Shown: positions 7,728-15,489, counted from the stretch's first letter. The stretch: 31,186 nt of DNA from CAZONU01 sp965370045 (GCA_965370045.1 CBDUSI010000048.1:1-31186); one strand, 5' to 3'. Program-made: numbers and translations. The notes: generated by a model from the letters alone, not told the origin.

Positions 7728-8336
7728 ATGCATCTCGTTGGTCGAGTGGTGCTTACGCTTACAGCAGTGGGCGTGATGTTTGTGGGGCTCATCCAGAAAG
7801 CAGAGGCTGGGTGATCCAGGAAGCGCACCTCGAGTTCGAGGTCAAAAAAGCCGGAGCCGCCGCCGCAGTGGCGGGAGTTGGCGGCCGGCCTGGCGGAAGC
7901 CAAGCTGAAGTCTCAGCCCCTGGTCGCCGTGTTCACCACCGCGTGCTTTGACGGGTCGCCCACTTTCAAGGGGGACTTGCTCCGCACAGGCCTTAAGGCC
8001 GCGAAGATCATCCCCGTGAAGGTTCTGCCCCCCCAGACACCCAAGGTGCCGGCGGGGACCTCCGCCGACGACGTCAAGAAGCTCAGGGCCAGTCACGCGG
8101 AAGCCGTGAAGAAGTACACCACGCTGGCCCGCAAGCATGGCGTGACCAAGTACCATACCATGGTCTTCATGACCCCGGAAGGAGAGGTCGTCACCCGGCT
8201 GGTCAACCCGAACCAGAGTCAGGTGCACCGGACGCTGGTGGGGCTGGACAAGCTGCTGAAGAGGCTCAAGGCCGCCAAGGCCAAGGCCGCGGCCGAGAAG
8301 GCCAAGGCCGCAGGCGATAAGGCCAAGGCGGGCTGA
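7728..8336 (+). pseudogene. Thioredoxin-like exported protein interrupted by an in-frame TGA
   Basis: A strong ribosome site (GAGGAGG) precedes the ATG at 7728, which opens a clear signal peptide (MHLVGRVVLTLTAVGVMFVG, then LIQKAEAG). The next codon is TGA (7812-7814). The same frame then continues open to 8336 with a thioredoxin-fold-like protein: QWRELAAGLAEAKLKSQPLV, AVFTTACFDGS, VKVLPPQTPKVPAGTSAD, TMVFMTPEGEVV. It ends in an Ala/Lys-rich tail. The gene at 22593 is an intact paralogue with the same order. The catalytic CxxC is absent, with a single Cys left. Either the gene carries a nonsense mutation, or two compensating base-call errors (GGG at 7809-7811 and A6 at 7844-7849) hide an intact reading frame. 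The second option gives a plausible joint, VIQEAHLEFEVKKPEPPPQW. Other genes here use TGA as stop. Confidence 0.7.
7827..7842 (+). other. Small perfect hairpin just after the in-frame TGA
   Basis: ACCTCG and CGAGGT pair perfectly around a four-base loop (AGTT), 12 bases after the TGA at 7812-7814 and just before a run of six A. It may be incidental. It is recorded because of its position relative to the interrupting stop. Confidence 0.6.
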
Positions 8337-8386
8337 CCCACCGAGGCCCGGCCCCGGCCGGGCCGCAGCCGGAACGTCGAGCGCCA

Positions 8387-8425
8387 GCGGGATCCGGGCT
8401 CCCCTGCCCGGATCCCGCATTTTTC
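8387..8425 (+). terminator. Rho-independent terminator after the thioredoxin-like gene
   Basis: A perfect 13-bp stem (GCGGGATCCGGGC paired with GCCCGGATCCCGC) closes a six-base loop and is followed by ATTTTT. It lies 50 bp after the stop at 8336, in the correct orientation. Confidence 0.93.
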
Positions 8426-8721
8426 AGGACCGCCGAGCGCCGGGACCGCGCCGATCACGTGGAAGCCGTGCCCTCAGGCCTCCCCCGGGAAAGCCCCTCA
8501 CAACCCTCAACGCAGGCCGGCGGCGGGGAGTTCACAGTTTGATGATCTGGGGGGCCTATACGTATATGTCAGGTGTAATATAACACGTCTCGTACTGATC
8601 TGAATCGTCAAGGATTTCAGGCCGCTACCCGCTCTCAAAGACGACTGCGAGGATTGTTGGGGCCACCACATTGCGTTCCCTTACGGGCGACCCTCAAGCG
8701 GAAAAATGTCCCGACGACCCC
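8426..8721. other. Convergent intergenic gap with an AT-rich patch, no gene seen
   Basis: This stretch lies between the terminator and the end of the minus-strand gene 8722-9936. I find no convincing coding frame. A patch at about 8556-8600 (around ATACGTATATGT and GTAATATAACACG) is far more AT-rich than its surroundings. Nothing else was recognised. Confidence 0.6.
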
Positions 8722-9936
8722 CTACTTCCCCCTGTCTTTTTTCTCGGACTTGGGGGCGTCGCCGTCGTCGTCGCCATCTCTCTTGGGAACCGGAACCGGG
8801 ACCGGCTTGCGGTCAGCGGGCGGGTTGGCCTCGCCGGTGGACTTGAAGAGGTGCCGGCCGTCCTTCAGGTTCTTGGGGTCCAGTGCGCTCATCGGCGCCG
8901 GCGACATGATCAGCTTGACGCGGTGGCCCAGCGGACGGAACTTCAGGCCGCAGGGCTCCTCCTTGTCGTCATCATCATCATCACCCCGCTTGACCATCAC
9001 CGTGCACTTGCCGGCCTTCTTGAAAATCGTCCCGTCGTGGCGCGGGCAGGCCCAGTCCGGGTTCTTGCCGGTCGGCAGGGCCTTCTTGTTGACCACGTAG
9101 AAGACGTCCTCGTCGCCGGTGTCCAGCGGGCAGTTGAAGATGGCCGCCGGGTCGCGGAAGACGGCCACCAGCTTGCGCTCCACCTGGGCCATGAAGTAGC
9201 GCTTCTTGGGATCGTCCGGGTCGTTGACGAACTTGCTGCCGCTGAAGACCCAGGCGGTGCGACGCATGGACTTCTTGGTGTACTGGTTGTAGAGCAGGTC
9301 CTCGGCACGCACACGCTTGGCGACCTTCTTGCCGTCCTTCTCCTCGATCCATTCCACGTGCAGGTACAGCGGATCACCCTTGGGCACGTTGGGATCGCCG
9401 AGCTTCTTGACGCCCTCGCGGATGCGCCGGTAGCCGGAGAGGATCAACACGAGGTTGACGTCGATGGCGCTGCAGTCGAAGGACAGGATGCTCTCGTACT
9501 CCTTGCCGCCCTTGAGCACCGCCAGGTACTCCAGGGGACCGTCCTCCAGGCTGACCCGACCGTGAATCTCCAGGCGCCGCTCGGGACGGTACCAGGTGAC
9601 CTTGCCGATCTTGAAGGCGTTGACCGCGAGATCCCCGGCCTTGACCGGCCCGCCGGAGATCACTTTCGCCGTTGAAGTGTCCTTCGCCGCGACTGTCACC
9701 GACAGCCAGGCGACCTCCTCCGGCCCGCGCTTGACCAGGAAGGGGAAGTCCTTCTTGACCCCCGCGGCCGTCCCGGCGGCGAGCTTGACGGTCTTGCCGT
9801 CGGACGAGACCGAGAGCACCTTGGTGGTCAGGCTGGTTTTCTTCTTCTTCTCGGCGGCGGGTTCCTTCTCCCCGGCCGCGGCCGCGAGAGAGAACGCCGT
9901 GGCGATAACCAGCGAAAGTCCGACGATGCTGCGCAT
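8722..9936 (-). CDS. Exported YdjY-domain protein with a GVxKGxxF module
   Basis: Translation is placed at the ATG at 9936 because it opens a signal peptide (MRSIVGLSLVIATAFSLAAA) and GGAGGT lies eight bases upstream. The resulting protein has 404 residues. Residues 35-107 repeat the module seen in the sigma factor and coiled-coil protein (TKVLSVSSDGKTV, AGVKKDFPFLVKRG, VKAGDLAV). Residues 112-220 match the YdjY domain pattern (LEIHGRVSLEDGPLEYLAVLKGGKEYES). Near 294-318 the phrase WACPRHDG...KAGKCTVMV looks like a degenerate heavy-metal-binding CPxH...GKC motif, followed by six aspartates. The tail is Pro, Asp and Lys-rich. YdjY was named from an E. coli protein linked to an iron-sulfur protein operon, and its function is not settled. 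The protein probably works outside the cytoplasm. Confidence 0.8.
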   Translation of the reverse strand: MRSIVGLSLVIATAFSLAAAAGEKEPAAEKKKKTSLTTKVLSVSSDGKTVKLAAGTAAGVKKDFPFLVKRGPEEVAWLSVTVAAKDTSTAKVISGGPVKAGDLAVNAFKIGKVTWYRPERRLEIHGRVSLEDGPLEYLAVLKGGKEYESILSFDCSAIDVNLVLILSGYRRIREGVKKLGDPNVPKGDPLYLHVEWIEEKDGKKVAKRVRAEDLLYNQYTKKSMRRTAWVFSGSKFVNDPDDPKKRYFMAQVERKLVAVFRDPAAIFNCPLDTGDEDVFYVVNKKALPTGKNPDWACPRHDGTIFKKAGKCTVMVKRGDDDDDDKEEPCGLKFRPLGHRVKLIMSPAPMSALDPKNLKDGRHLFKSTGEANPPADRKPVPVPVPKRDGDDDGDAPKSEKKDRGK

Positions 9937-10171
9937 TACAGCTACCTCCGATCCTGCCTTCGCAGAGCCTGTTTGCCCGGTGGAGAACAAGCAAGTCACG
10001 TGCCCGGCGCGCGGCGCTTCTTTCAACGCCTAAGGGACCGGATTGGGGCACTTGCGCCGTGCTCGCCGGCACCGGCCTGTACACCGGCCCGTCATTGGTG
10101 CAGAACGTGTGTACACCCGCGGGGGTTCAGGAGAAGTCGGCCGCTTGCGGCACCTTGGCGAACCAGCAGCA

Positions 10172-10498
10172 TCATAGCAGACCAAGACGCGTTTTGATGA
10201 CGTAGGCCAACTGGTCAAGGAATGGCATCAGCACCAGGAACAACAGGAACCCGTACTTGATCAATGCGAGATCGAAACCGGACGGAGGTCTCGGCTTGAC
10301 GAGGCGCACGAGGAACACTCCAAGCAGAGCGGACCAGAAAAACACTGTGGAGACAGCGACGAGCCTGTTGATATTCCCGGTGTCCATAATGAATCCCGAG
10401 AAGAGGAAAAGGCACCCCTGGACGATGACGGAGAACACCAGGGCCGACAGAACATCCTTGCGGGAGCGCTTCTTGTCCGCGGGTTGGGTGTCGCTCAC
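10172..10498 (-). CDS. Small three-helix membrane protein
   Basis: This 108-residue protein has a short polar basic N-terminus (MSDTQPADKKRSRKD) and three hydrophobic segments at about 17-38, 47-64 and 83-102. The GTG start is 2 bp past the upstream stop, and its ribosome site (GAGG) is contained in the end of that upstream gene, so the two are translationally linked. I recognise no family. It is the last gene of the minus-strand operon that starts at 12303. Confidence 0.7.
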   Translation of the reverse strand: MSDTQPADKKRSRKDVLSALVFSVIVQGCLFLFSGFIMDTGNINRLVAVSTVFFWSALLGVFLVRLVKPRPPSGFDLALIKYGFLLFLVLMPFLDQLAYVIKTRLGLL

Positions 10499-10500
10499 GA

Positions 10501-10683
10501 CTACCTCACATCTCGGGAGTCGTTCTCGCGCTGCTGCCTGGCGAGTTGCCTGCGTCTCCGGTAAGAGGCGATCAACACGTAAATGAGCAGGGCGATGCCG
10601 AGCCCATACGCCGACATCCTTATCACTTCGCGCCAGAATATCTGGCTGCTGCCCGAGCCGATGACGGCGATTACATCAGGCAT
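10501..10683 (-). CDS. Tiny single-span membrane protein
   Basis: The 60-residue product has one membrane helix at about 24-42 (MSAYGLGIALLIYVLIASY) followed by a strongly basic segment (RRRRQLARQQR), which predicts an N-out, C-in orientation. A GAGGGGT ribosome site lies just upstream of the ATG. It lies 10 bp after the GNAT gene and 2 bp before the three-helix gene. No family was recognised. Its reality rests on operon position and hydrophobic pattern. Confidence 0.6.
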   Translation of the reverse strand: MPDVIAVIGSGSSQIFWREVIRMSAYGLGIALLIYVLIASYRRRRQLARQQRENDSRDVR

Positions 10684-10693
10684 CGATACCCCC

Positions 10694-11551
10694 TCACCCC
10701 TCCAGCGGCTTTTCCAGAGTGTACATGCTCCAGAAGAAGTCGCGCTCGGCGCGGGAGTAGCCCAGCGCCTCGAAGAGCGCCTCGCGGTCCTCTGACGCAG
10801 AGAAGCCCACGTAGCGCAGGCCCAGCGTCGAGACGGCCAGCTCGAAGGCCCGCACCGGCGCTGAGAGCCCGCTGCCGAACTCGTGCAGGAATTTCGCTTC
10901 TACAAAATCGCGGTAGAACTCCGAGACCTTGCCAATCACGACGCCCGCGAGTTCCCCGTCCCGCTCCACGCGCAGGGCCAGCCCCCGGTCCTTGCGGTAG
11001 TTGCCCAGAAACGCGTCCAGGAACTTTCCACGAAACTCGTCGGTCTCGAAACGTTGGAGAATCTCCCCGGCGCTCTCGAAGTCCAGCGCCGAGGCGCTGA
11101 CGCCTTCCTCCTTGGCCACGTGCACGCCGGCGAGTTCCTTGATTACCTTGAGATGGACCTTGGTAACCTCGAAACCGTATTTCTCGTAAAAGCGCCCGGC
11201 GAAGGGCGTGCCCACGCTGAGCAGCGGGAAGTTCTCCTCGCGCGCCCGGGCTTCGAGCGCTGCGAGCAGCCGGCCGCCGGTGCCCCGGCTCTGTCTGCCG
11301 GGGTCGGTGGCGATCAGGCGGACGGCCACGCGGTTCCTTTCCTTACTGGGTTCGGTGAGCAGGAAGCCGATGAGTTCCCCGTCCTTGAACGCGCCCCACT
11401 GCCAGGCGGGGTGCTCGCGGAGGCAGCGGGTCACGCTGAGGCCCATCTCCGGGAAGCGGGCGTGCTCCAGGAAGGCCTGGGCCGAGATCCGCACCAGGGG
11501 CAGGACGTCGCCCAGCGAAAGTTGCCGAATCGTGATGTCCCCGTCGCTCAC
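10694..11551 (-). CDS. Tandem GNAT-family N-acetyltransferase
   Basis: The 285-residue protein begins with a GNAT domain (5-135). The acetyl-CoA pyrophosphate loop is seen as ATDPGRQSRGTGGRLLAALE (81-100), and FYEKYGFEV (121-129) is the usual C-terminal strand signature. Residues 185-275 look like a second, degenerate GNAT half (LALRVERDGELAGVVIGKV, ALFEALGYSRAERDFFW) with no clear CoA loop. Such proteins transfer an acetyl group to an amine. The substrate cannot be read here. The GTG start overlaps the upstream stop as GTGA, so it is translationally coupled to the TPR membrane protein. Confidence 0.85.
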   Translation of the reverse strand: MSDGDITIRQLSLGDVLPLVRISAQAFLEHARFPEMGLSVTRCLREHPAWQWGAFKDGELIGFLLTEPSKERNRVAVRLIATDPGRQSRGTGGRLLAALEARAREENFPLLSVGTPFAGRFYEKYGFEVTKVHLKVIKELAGVHVAKEEGVSASALDFESAGEILQRFETDEFRGKFLDAFLGNYRKDRGLALRVERDGELAGVVIGKVSEFYRDFVEAKFLHEFGSGLSAPVRAFELAVSTLGLRYVGFSASEDREALFEALGYSRAERDFFWSMYTLEKPLEG

Positions 11552-12303
11552 TGCGGTTTCTCCTTCTTTGCCTTCGGTGCTTTCGGGCGGACAAGCTTTT
11601 CGACTTTACGGGCATCCTCTTCCCGTCCATTGTCACGCAGGAACTTGGCGTACTGCTTCACGACGTCGGCCAGCGCCCGCGCGTCGCCGGTTCTTTGGCA
11701 AGTGGCCAGCGCCCATTCGAAAAAGAACTCGGCCCGCTCGGGCTTGCCGCTCCCGGCCTCCGCCTCGGCCAGCGACGTCAGGCAGATAAGCGCCATGAAA
11801 CTGTCGGCCCCGTAGTGTTCCTCGGCGTACTCCAGAGCGCGGCGGAACTCGACGGCGGCTTTCGCGTAGAGCTCCGCCTCCTTCTGCGTGTCACCTTTCA
11901 TCTCAGCGCCCATGGCCTCCATGCTCAAGAACTGAGCGCGGTTGTGGATGGCCGACCACTTGCTTCTCACCTGGGAAGCGTGCTCCATCTGCTCCACCTG
12001 GCGCAGCATGATGTGGCGCCTGTACAAGGCTGGCCCCACGACCACCACCCCTATTGCTATGATGTAGGGTAGGCTGGTGTGCCCCTTGGTGGCCATCGGC
12101 TTCCACATGAGCACCAGTCCGAGCGCGGCCAGGATGCCGCCGATGAGGGATATCAGGTACCAGGGCTCGACCGGCGGGCTGAAGCCGGGACCCACGAAGA
12201 CCAGCACCAGGCCGACGATCAGGCAGGCGCCTCCCGTCACCAGCAGAATCAGGCGCGTTCTCAGTGAGGCCGGGGGCGAAGTGAATCCCTGCTCCTCAGG
12301 CAT
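11548..12303 (-). CDS. Three-TM membrane protein with cytosolic or extracytosolic TPR domain
   Basis: The 251-residue protein has membrane helices at about 17-38, 48-67 and 78-95, then a helical domain at 105-235. That domain has TPR-like helix pairs (KEAELYAKAAVEFRRALEYAEEHYG, AEFFFEWALATCQRTGD). The C-terminus is basic (RPKAPKAKKEKPQ). GGGAGG lies six bases before the ATG. It is the first gene of an operon with the GNAT enzyme and two small membrane proteins. It is probably a scaffold for protein contacts at the membrane. The function is not known. Confidence 0.75.
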   Translation of the reverse strand: MPEEQGFTSPPASLRTRLILLVTGGACLIVGLVLVFVGPGFSPPVEPWYLISLIGGILAALGLVLMWKPMATKGHTSLPYIIAIGVVVVGPALYRRHIMLRQVEQMEHASQVRSKWSAIHNRAQFLSMEAMGAEMKGDTQKEAELYAKAAVEFRRALEYAEEHYGADSFMALICLTSLAEAEAGSGKPERAEFFFEWALATCQRTGDARALADVVKQYAKFLRDNGREEDARKVEKLVRPKAPKAKKEKPQ

Positions 12304-12327
12304 GCGGACCTCCCTCTATCCATAACA

Positions 12328-12356
12328 GCTATACCCCGCGCGGCCGCGCGAAGCAA
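12328..12356 (-). promoter_or_regulatory. Candidate promoter of the TPR-GNAT operon with a palindromic spacer
   Basis: On the minus strand TTGCTT is followed after 17 bases by TATAGC, about 25 bases before the ATG at 12303. The spacer contains the perfect 14-bp palindrome CGCGCGGCCGCGCG (12337-12350), which could be an operator or a by-product of GC richness. Confidence 0.4.
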
Positions 12357-12387
12357 GACCTTCCTGACTGCGCCTGGGGTTTGGGGG

Positions 12388-13134
12388 CTACTCCGGTTCC
12401 TTCTCGCCCTCGGCCTTCTTGGGCGGGGCCTTCTTGGGTTCCGGCTTGGGCTCCGGCTTCTTCTTCGCCGAGGGTTTGCGCTTGGGGACGGGCTTGCCGT
12501 CCACAGTCAGGCCGTCGATGAGCACGCGGGACGCCTTGTTCCCGTGATAGAGCAGCACGGACAGCCGCTGCAGTCGGCGTTCCTTGCCCAGCCCCGCGGA
12601 GTACTTCCACCTGCTGGCCGCGGACTTGTAATCCTTCGCCGCTAAGTCAAAAGACAACTTCTGCCACTTGCCGACGGCCACCTCGCGCGCGGGGGTCTCG
12701 TAGTAGTGAGTCGGGCGCTTGCCGATCCACAGGGCCACGGAGACCTTCACCGGCGCCGCGCCGCGGTTGTAGACGCAGAGCTTCAGCGCGCCCTTCTCGG
12801 CCAGGACCAGCTCGTGTCCCCGGCCCGCGGCGGCCTTGCCCTTCTTGCCCCCGCCGGTGGCCAGATAAAGGATCGTGCGCTTGGTCTTCTTCACGGTGAA
12901 CTGCCGGCAGAGCGCCAGGTCCGCCCAGCGCGCGGCCCGCCAGCCCTTGAGGGCCTCCAGGCCGTCGGCCTTTGCGGGGCTGGCGGGAATCTCGCCCGAG
13001 GCGCAGGCGGCGACCGTCTTCTCGAAGTTGGTGGGCTCTTTCTTCGCGGGCTTCTTCGTCGGCTCGGCGGCGAAGGCGCCCCCGGCGAGAAGCAGAGCGA
13101 AGGCGGGAGCGGCGCAGCGCAATAGGGTCTTCAT
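12388..13134 (-). CDS. Exported beta-sandwich protein with Lys/Pro-rich tail
   Basis: The ATG at 13134 was chosen over one 33 bp upstream because it begins a signal peptide (MKTLLRCAAPAFALLLAGGA, then FAAEP). The protein has 248 residues. Residues 50-205 are rich in predicted strands and show phrases typical of galactose-binding-like or carbohydrate-binding sandwiches: GALKLCVYNRGAAPVKVSVALWIG, GKWQKLSFDLAAKDYK, LSVLLYHGNKASRVLIDGL. The tail from about 208 is a Lys/Pro/Glu-rich extension. It probably binds a glycan or envelope partner, but no binding residues can be named. It stands 84 bp downstream of the TPR operon promoter region, in its own unit. Confidence 0.7.
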   Translation of the reverse strand: MKTLLRCAAPAFALLLAGGAFAAEPTKKPAKKEPTNFEKTVAACASGEIPASPAKADGLEALKGWRAARWADLALCRQFTVKKTKRTILYLATGGGKKGKAAAGRGHELVLAEKGALKLCVYNRGAAPVKVSVALWIGKRPTHYYETPAREVAVGKWQKLSFDLAAKDYKSAASRWKYSAGLGKERRLQRLSVLLYHGNKASRVLIDGLTVDGKPVPKRKPSAKKKPEPKPEPKKAPPKKAEGEKEPE

Positions 13135-13255
13135 TTTCGCGTTCTCCAACAAGTTACCGGACCACACTACAGATACTTAACCGCGCCCGGCGCGCCAGGT
13201 ACACGAGGATTTAGCGCGTGTCGTAAAGCGCTTGATTGTGGGGGATGGCGAGGGT

Positions 13256-13813
13256 CTAGAAGACGCGGTTGCTTTCCTTCTCGACTTCCTGCTCGCGCTC
13301 CTTGCAGTACATCCCCGCGCAGCCCCCGGCCATCCAGCAGACGACCAGGAACTCCAGCACCCAGATGAGCAGCAGTACGCTGCCCTTGGGAGTCCAGCCG
13401 TCCGCGCCCCAGAACGCCATCGTCCATACTCCGTCCCGGGCCATGCCCAGGAGGTGCTTGTACATCGCGGCAGGGCTGACAAGGAAGACCTTGTAGGCGG
13501 AGGTGGCCAGTATCCAGAAGACCCAGGACGCATATATGGCCACGACGCCGGAGAGTCCGCCCAGCAGTCGGCCGGGCCAGGTACGCAGCCGGCCGCCCAG
13601 CCGGCTGCCCAGTCCGCAGGCCGCGCCGATGCCCCATCCGAGGAGAAAGGGCACCGGCAGGTAGAACACCGGAATCCTCGCGGCGATGTGCGCGTAGGGG
13701 TAGGCCATCACCGCGCCGCCCAGGCACCCGCATACCAGGCCGACCAGCCCACCTCCTCCGGGCAGGTAGGCGCGTTCGGAGGGCTTCTCCTTGGAGGACT
13801 CGATCTCGGTCAT
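13256..13813 (-). CDS. Multi-span membrane protein, last gene of the pilin-like operon
   Basis: The 185-residue protein has about four hydrophobic segments (20-38, 48-70, 84-106, 144-167), Gly-rich in the first half. It ends with a charged cytosolic tail (CKEREQEVEKESNRVF). GGAGAAGAA is immediately upstream of the ATG at 13813, and the gene begins 10 bp after the DUF2007-like gene. A much longer upstream extension of the frame exists but overlaps that gene and is not coding-like. No family was recognised. Confidence 0.7.
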   Translation of the reverse strand: MTEIESSKEKPSERAYLPGGGGLVGLVCGCLGGAVMAYPYAHIAARIPVFYLPVPFLLGWGIGAACGLGSRLGGRLRTWPGRLLGGLSGVVAIYASWVFWILATSAYKVFLVSPAAMYKHLLGMARDGVWTMAFWGADGWTPKGSVLLLIWVLEFLVVCWMAGGCAGMYCKEREQEVEKESNRVF

Positions 13814-13823
13814 TTCTTCTCCT

Positions 13824-14270
13824 CTACCGGCCGATCCACTGGTGGCCGCATGTCGAGCATCGCCAGCGCGGCTTGATGAACATGAAGGGGAGGCCCACCC
13901 CGAGGAGCGCCGCCAGCACGAGCCAGAAGGAGTATCCCTTCTTCCCGACGAAGTTGGAGGCGCATTCCGGGCAGGCCGGCGAATCGGACTTGAGCTCGCG
14001 GCGCTCGCTGGCCGGGACTTCGACCGGGGCTGCGGGAGCGGCGGCCTGGAGCGCCTTCGCGGCCGCTTCCAGGTCCGACTCGCGGACCATGAGCTTGATC
14101 CCACCGACGGCCTGCCCGTACAGCGGCTGGATGACGTTGATGTTCTCGTCGGCCAGCATGCAGTCGATCCCCGCGAATTCCAACGCCACGCGGGCCATAT
14201 GGGCCTCGCCGTAGTCCATGAAGCTGGTCAGGGGCACGACGCGCTCGGAGGGGGGATTCTCTTCGCTCAC
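13824..14270 (-). CDS. DUF2007-like protein with split zinc ribbon around a membrane helix
   Basis: The 148-residue protein starts with a DUF2007-like domain (about 10-75: PLTSFMDYGEAHMARVALEF...MLADENINVIQPLYG...IKLMVRESDLEAAAKALQ). This family is described as putative signal-transducing proteins. A CPEC pair (near 98) follows, then a hydrophobic helix (LVLAALLGVGLPFMFI), and a second CSTC pair near the end (RCSTCGHQW). The helix thus lies between the two halves of a would-be zinc ribbon. The GTG start overlaps the previous stop (GTGA). Confidence 0.8.
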   Translation of the reverse strand: MSEENPPSERVVPLTSFMDYGEAHMARVALEFAGIDCMLADENINVIQPLYGQAVGGIKLMVRESDLEAAAKALQAAAPAAPVEVPASERRELKSDSPACPECASNFVGKKGYSFWLVLAALLGVGLPFMFIKPRWRCSTCGHQWIGR

Positions 14271-14899
14271 TCGACCTTCGCGCCTCCCTTTCCCTGTGAG
14301 CGCTCCATTTGCTTTTCCCATTCCGCAAAGGACGCGGGAGTCTTGCCCGGCCAGTTGCCGACGTCGTCCCCCGTGTCGCCCTTGCCGAACCACCAGCGCG
14401 TCTTCGGCTTCTTGGCGGGGTCTGATGAGGCGCCGTCGTTGGTGTCGTCTGTCCCGTCAGGCCCGCAGGACCAGATCACCGCATCCCCCGTCGCCGGGTC
14501 GACCCTGAACAGGAGTTCGTTGCCCCAGAGGTCCACGATCCTCCCGTTCTTCACCGAATCCTTTGACAGCTTCTTCATGTAATTGTATCGTCTGTTGATC
14601 GTTCCCCGTCCGCTGAGTTCCGCGTAGACCTGCTCCGGGTCTATCTCGCCGCCTGCGCTGTCCTTCCCGTCCCAGGGATACTTCTCGAACTCGAGTTTGA
14701 AGTTGCCGCAGGCCAGTTTCGTTTCCTTGACCACGATGTTGGTCCGGAGGCGCTCCGTCGCTTCCTTGCTCCCTCCGCGGCCCCAACGCAGGTCGTAGAA
14801 TAGAACATACGCCACCCCGCCCAGCACGATCACCACGGCCAGAATGGTGGCCCAGTCGGGAGAGTTGCGCTTCTCCTCGGCGGGCACTTCGTCAGTCAT
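14267..14899 (-). CDS. Membrane-tethered GspG-like (major pseudopilin) head domain
   Basis: The 210-residue protein has one membrane helix at about 18-36 and a C-terminal domain like the type II secretion pseudopilin GspG: FEKYPWDGKDSAGGE, IVDLWGNELLFRVDPATGDAVIWSCGPDGTDDTNDG. The D-WG and SxGPDG-DD phrases match the calcium-binding end of GspG. The N-terminus (MTDEVPAEEKRNSPDWATIL) lacks the prepilin peptidase motif GFTLxE, so this should be an anchored head that is not assembled into a pilus. The ATG overlaps the previous stop as ATGA. It is coupled to the HEAT and H-X9-DG-like genes. Confidence 0.78.
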   Translation of the reverse strand: MTDEVPAEEKRNSPDWATILAVVIVLGGVAYVLFYDLRWGRGGSKEATERLRTNIVVKETKLACGNFKLEFEKYPWDGKDSAGGEIDPEQVYAELSGRGTINRRYNYMKKLSKDSVKNGRIVDLWGNELLFRVDPATGDAVIWSCGPDGTDDTNDGASSDPAKKPKTRWWFGKGDTGDDVGNWPGKTPASFAEWEKQMERSQGKGGAKVE

Positions 14900-15489
14900 C
14901 GTGGCATTGCCTTGGCTTTGATGGCCGCGAGGGCCCGCTTGATGGGTTCGTGGGCCGGGCCCTCCGGGTCTCCGTGCCGCTTCAGGGCCGCTTCCAGGTC
15001 GGGGACTGCCGCGGCGGCGTCCTTCCCCATTTTCCCCAGGAGCGCCGCCGCGCTGGCCACCTCCCTCTCGTTCGGAGAGGCCAGGGACCGCGCGATGAGG
15101 GGCACGTCCTCGCCCGCCAGCCGACGGCCCTCCCAGTAGGACAGACGTCCCAGGATGATTTCCTTTTCCTCCGAGTCCGGGAGCGAGGGCAGCGCCCTGA
15201 CAATCGCCCGCGTCGTCCGCCTGTCCCCGAAGTACACCCGGATATCCAGCGCTCGCCACACCCCACGCTGCTTGGTCGCGGGGTCGCTGGACTCGATCAG
15301 GGGGATGCACTGCCTGAGCCGGTACTGCTGAATGCCCATGAAGACAGCGAAGCCGGCGGCCAGGGCCAGCAATCCGATGCCGATTCCGATGAGCAGCCGC
15401 CTGGGCCTGATTTCAAGCGAGTCCGGCGCGCTGTGACGCTTATCGCGCAGCTCACGGCCTTTCCGGGCGAGTTGCTCCTGCTCGGTCAC
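14896..15489 (-). CDS. Single-TM protein with short HEAT-repeat domain
   Basis: The 197-residue protein has a basic cytosolic N-terminus, one membrane helix (32-52, LLIGIGIGLLALAAGFAVF) and a helical domain. Its repeats resemble HEAT (GEDVPLIARSLASPNEREVASAAALLGKMGKDAAAAVPDLEAAL). The GTG start overlaps the upstream stop (GTGA), and its own stop overlaps the next start (ATGA). It is probably a contact platform for its operon partners. The function is unknown. Confidence 0.75.
   Translation of the reverse strand: MTEQEQLARKGRELRDKRHSAPDSLEIRPRRLLIGIGIGLLALAAGFAVFMGIQQYRLRQCIPLIESSDPATKQRGVWRALDIRVYFGDRRTTRAIVRALPSLPDSEEKEIILGRLSYWEGRRLAGEDVPLIARSLASPNEREVASAAALLGKMGKDAAAAVPDLEAALKRHGDPEGPAHEPIKRALAAIKAKAMPR

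Noticed and set aside
7812..7842. Selenocysteine insertion at the in-frame TGA
   Set aside because: The hairpin distance and a G in the loop are compatible with a bacterial SECIS, but the site follows a signal peptide, is not in a redox motif, and the paralogue has no Cys there. It is kept only as a test in the findings.
7688..7951. Independent 87-residue gene overlapping the thioredoxin-like frame
   Set aside because: It lacks its own ribosome site and domain. Only its middle part (VIQEAHLEFEVKK) looks coding, which fits the frameshift explanation.
7728..8336. Alternative genetic code with TGA as sense codon
   Set aside because: Several neighbouring genes end in TGA with tight GTGA/ATGA overlaps, so TGA is a stop here.
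8960..8990. GAT trinucleotide run as a regulatory repeat
   Set aside because: It encodes the aspartate run of the YdjY-like protein, changes length only in whole codons and is short.
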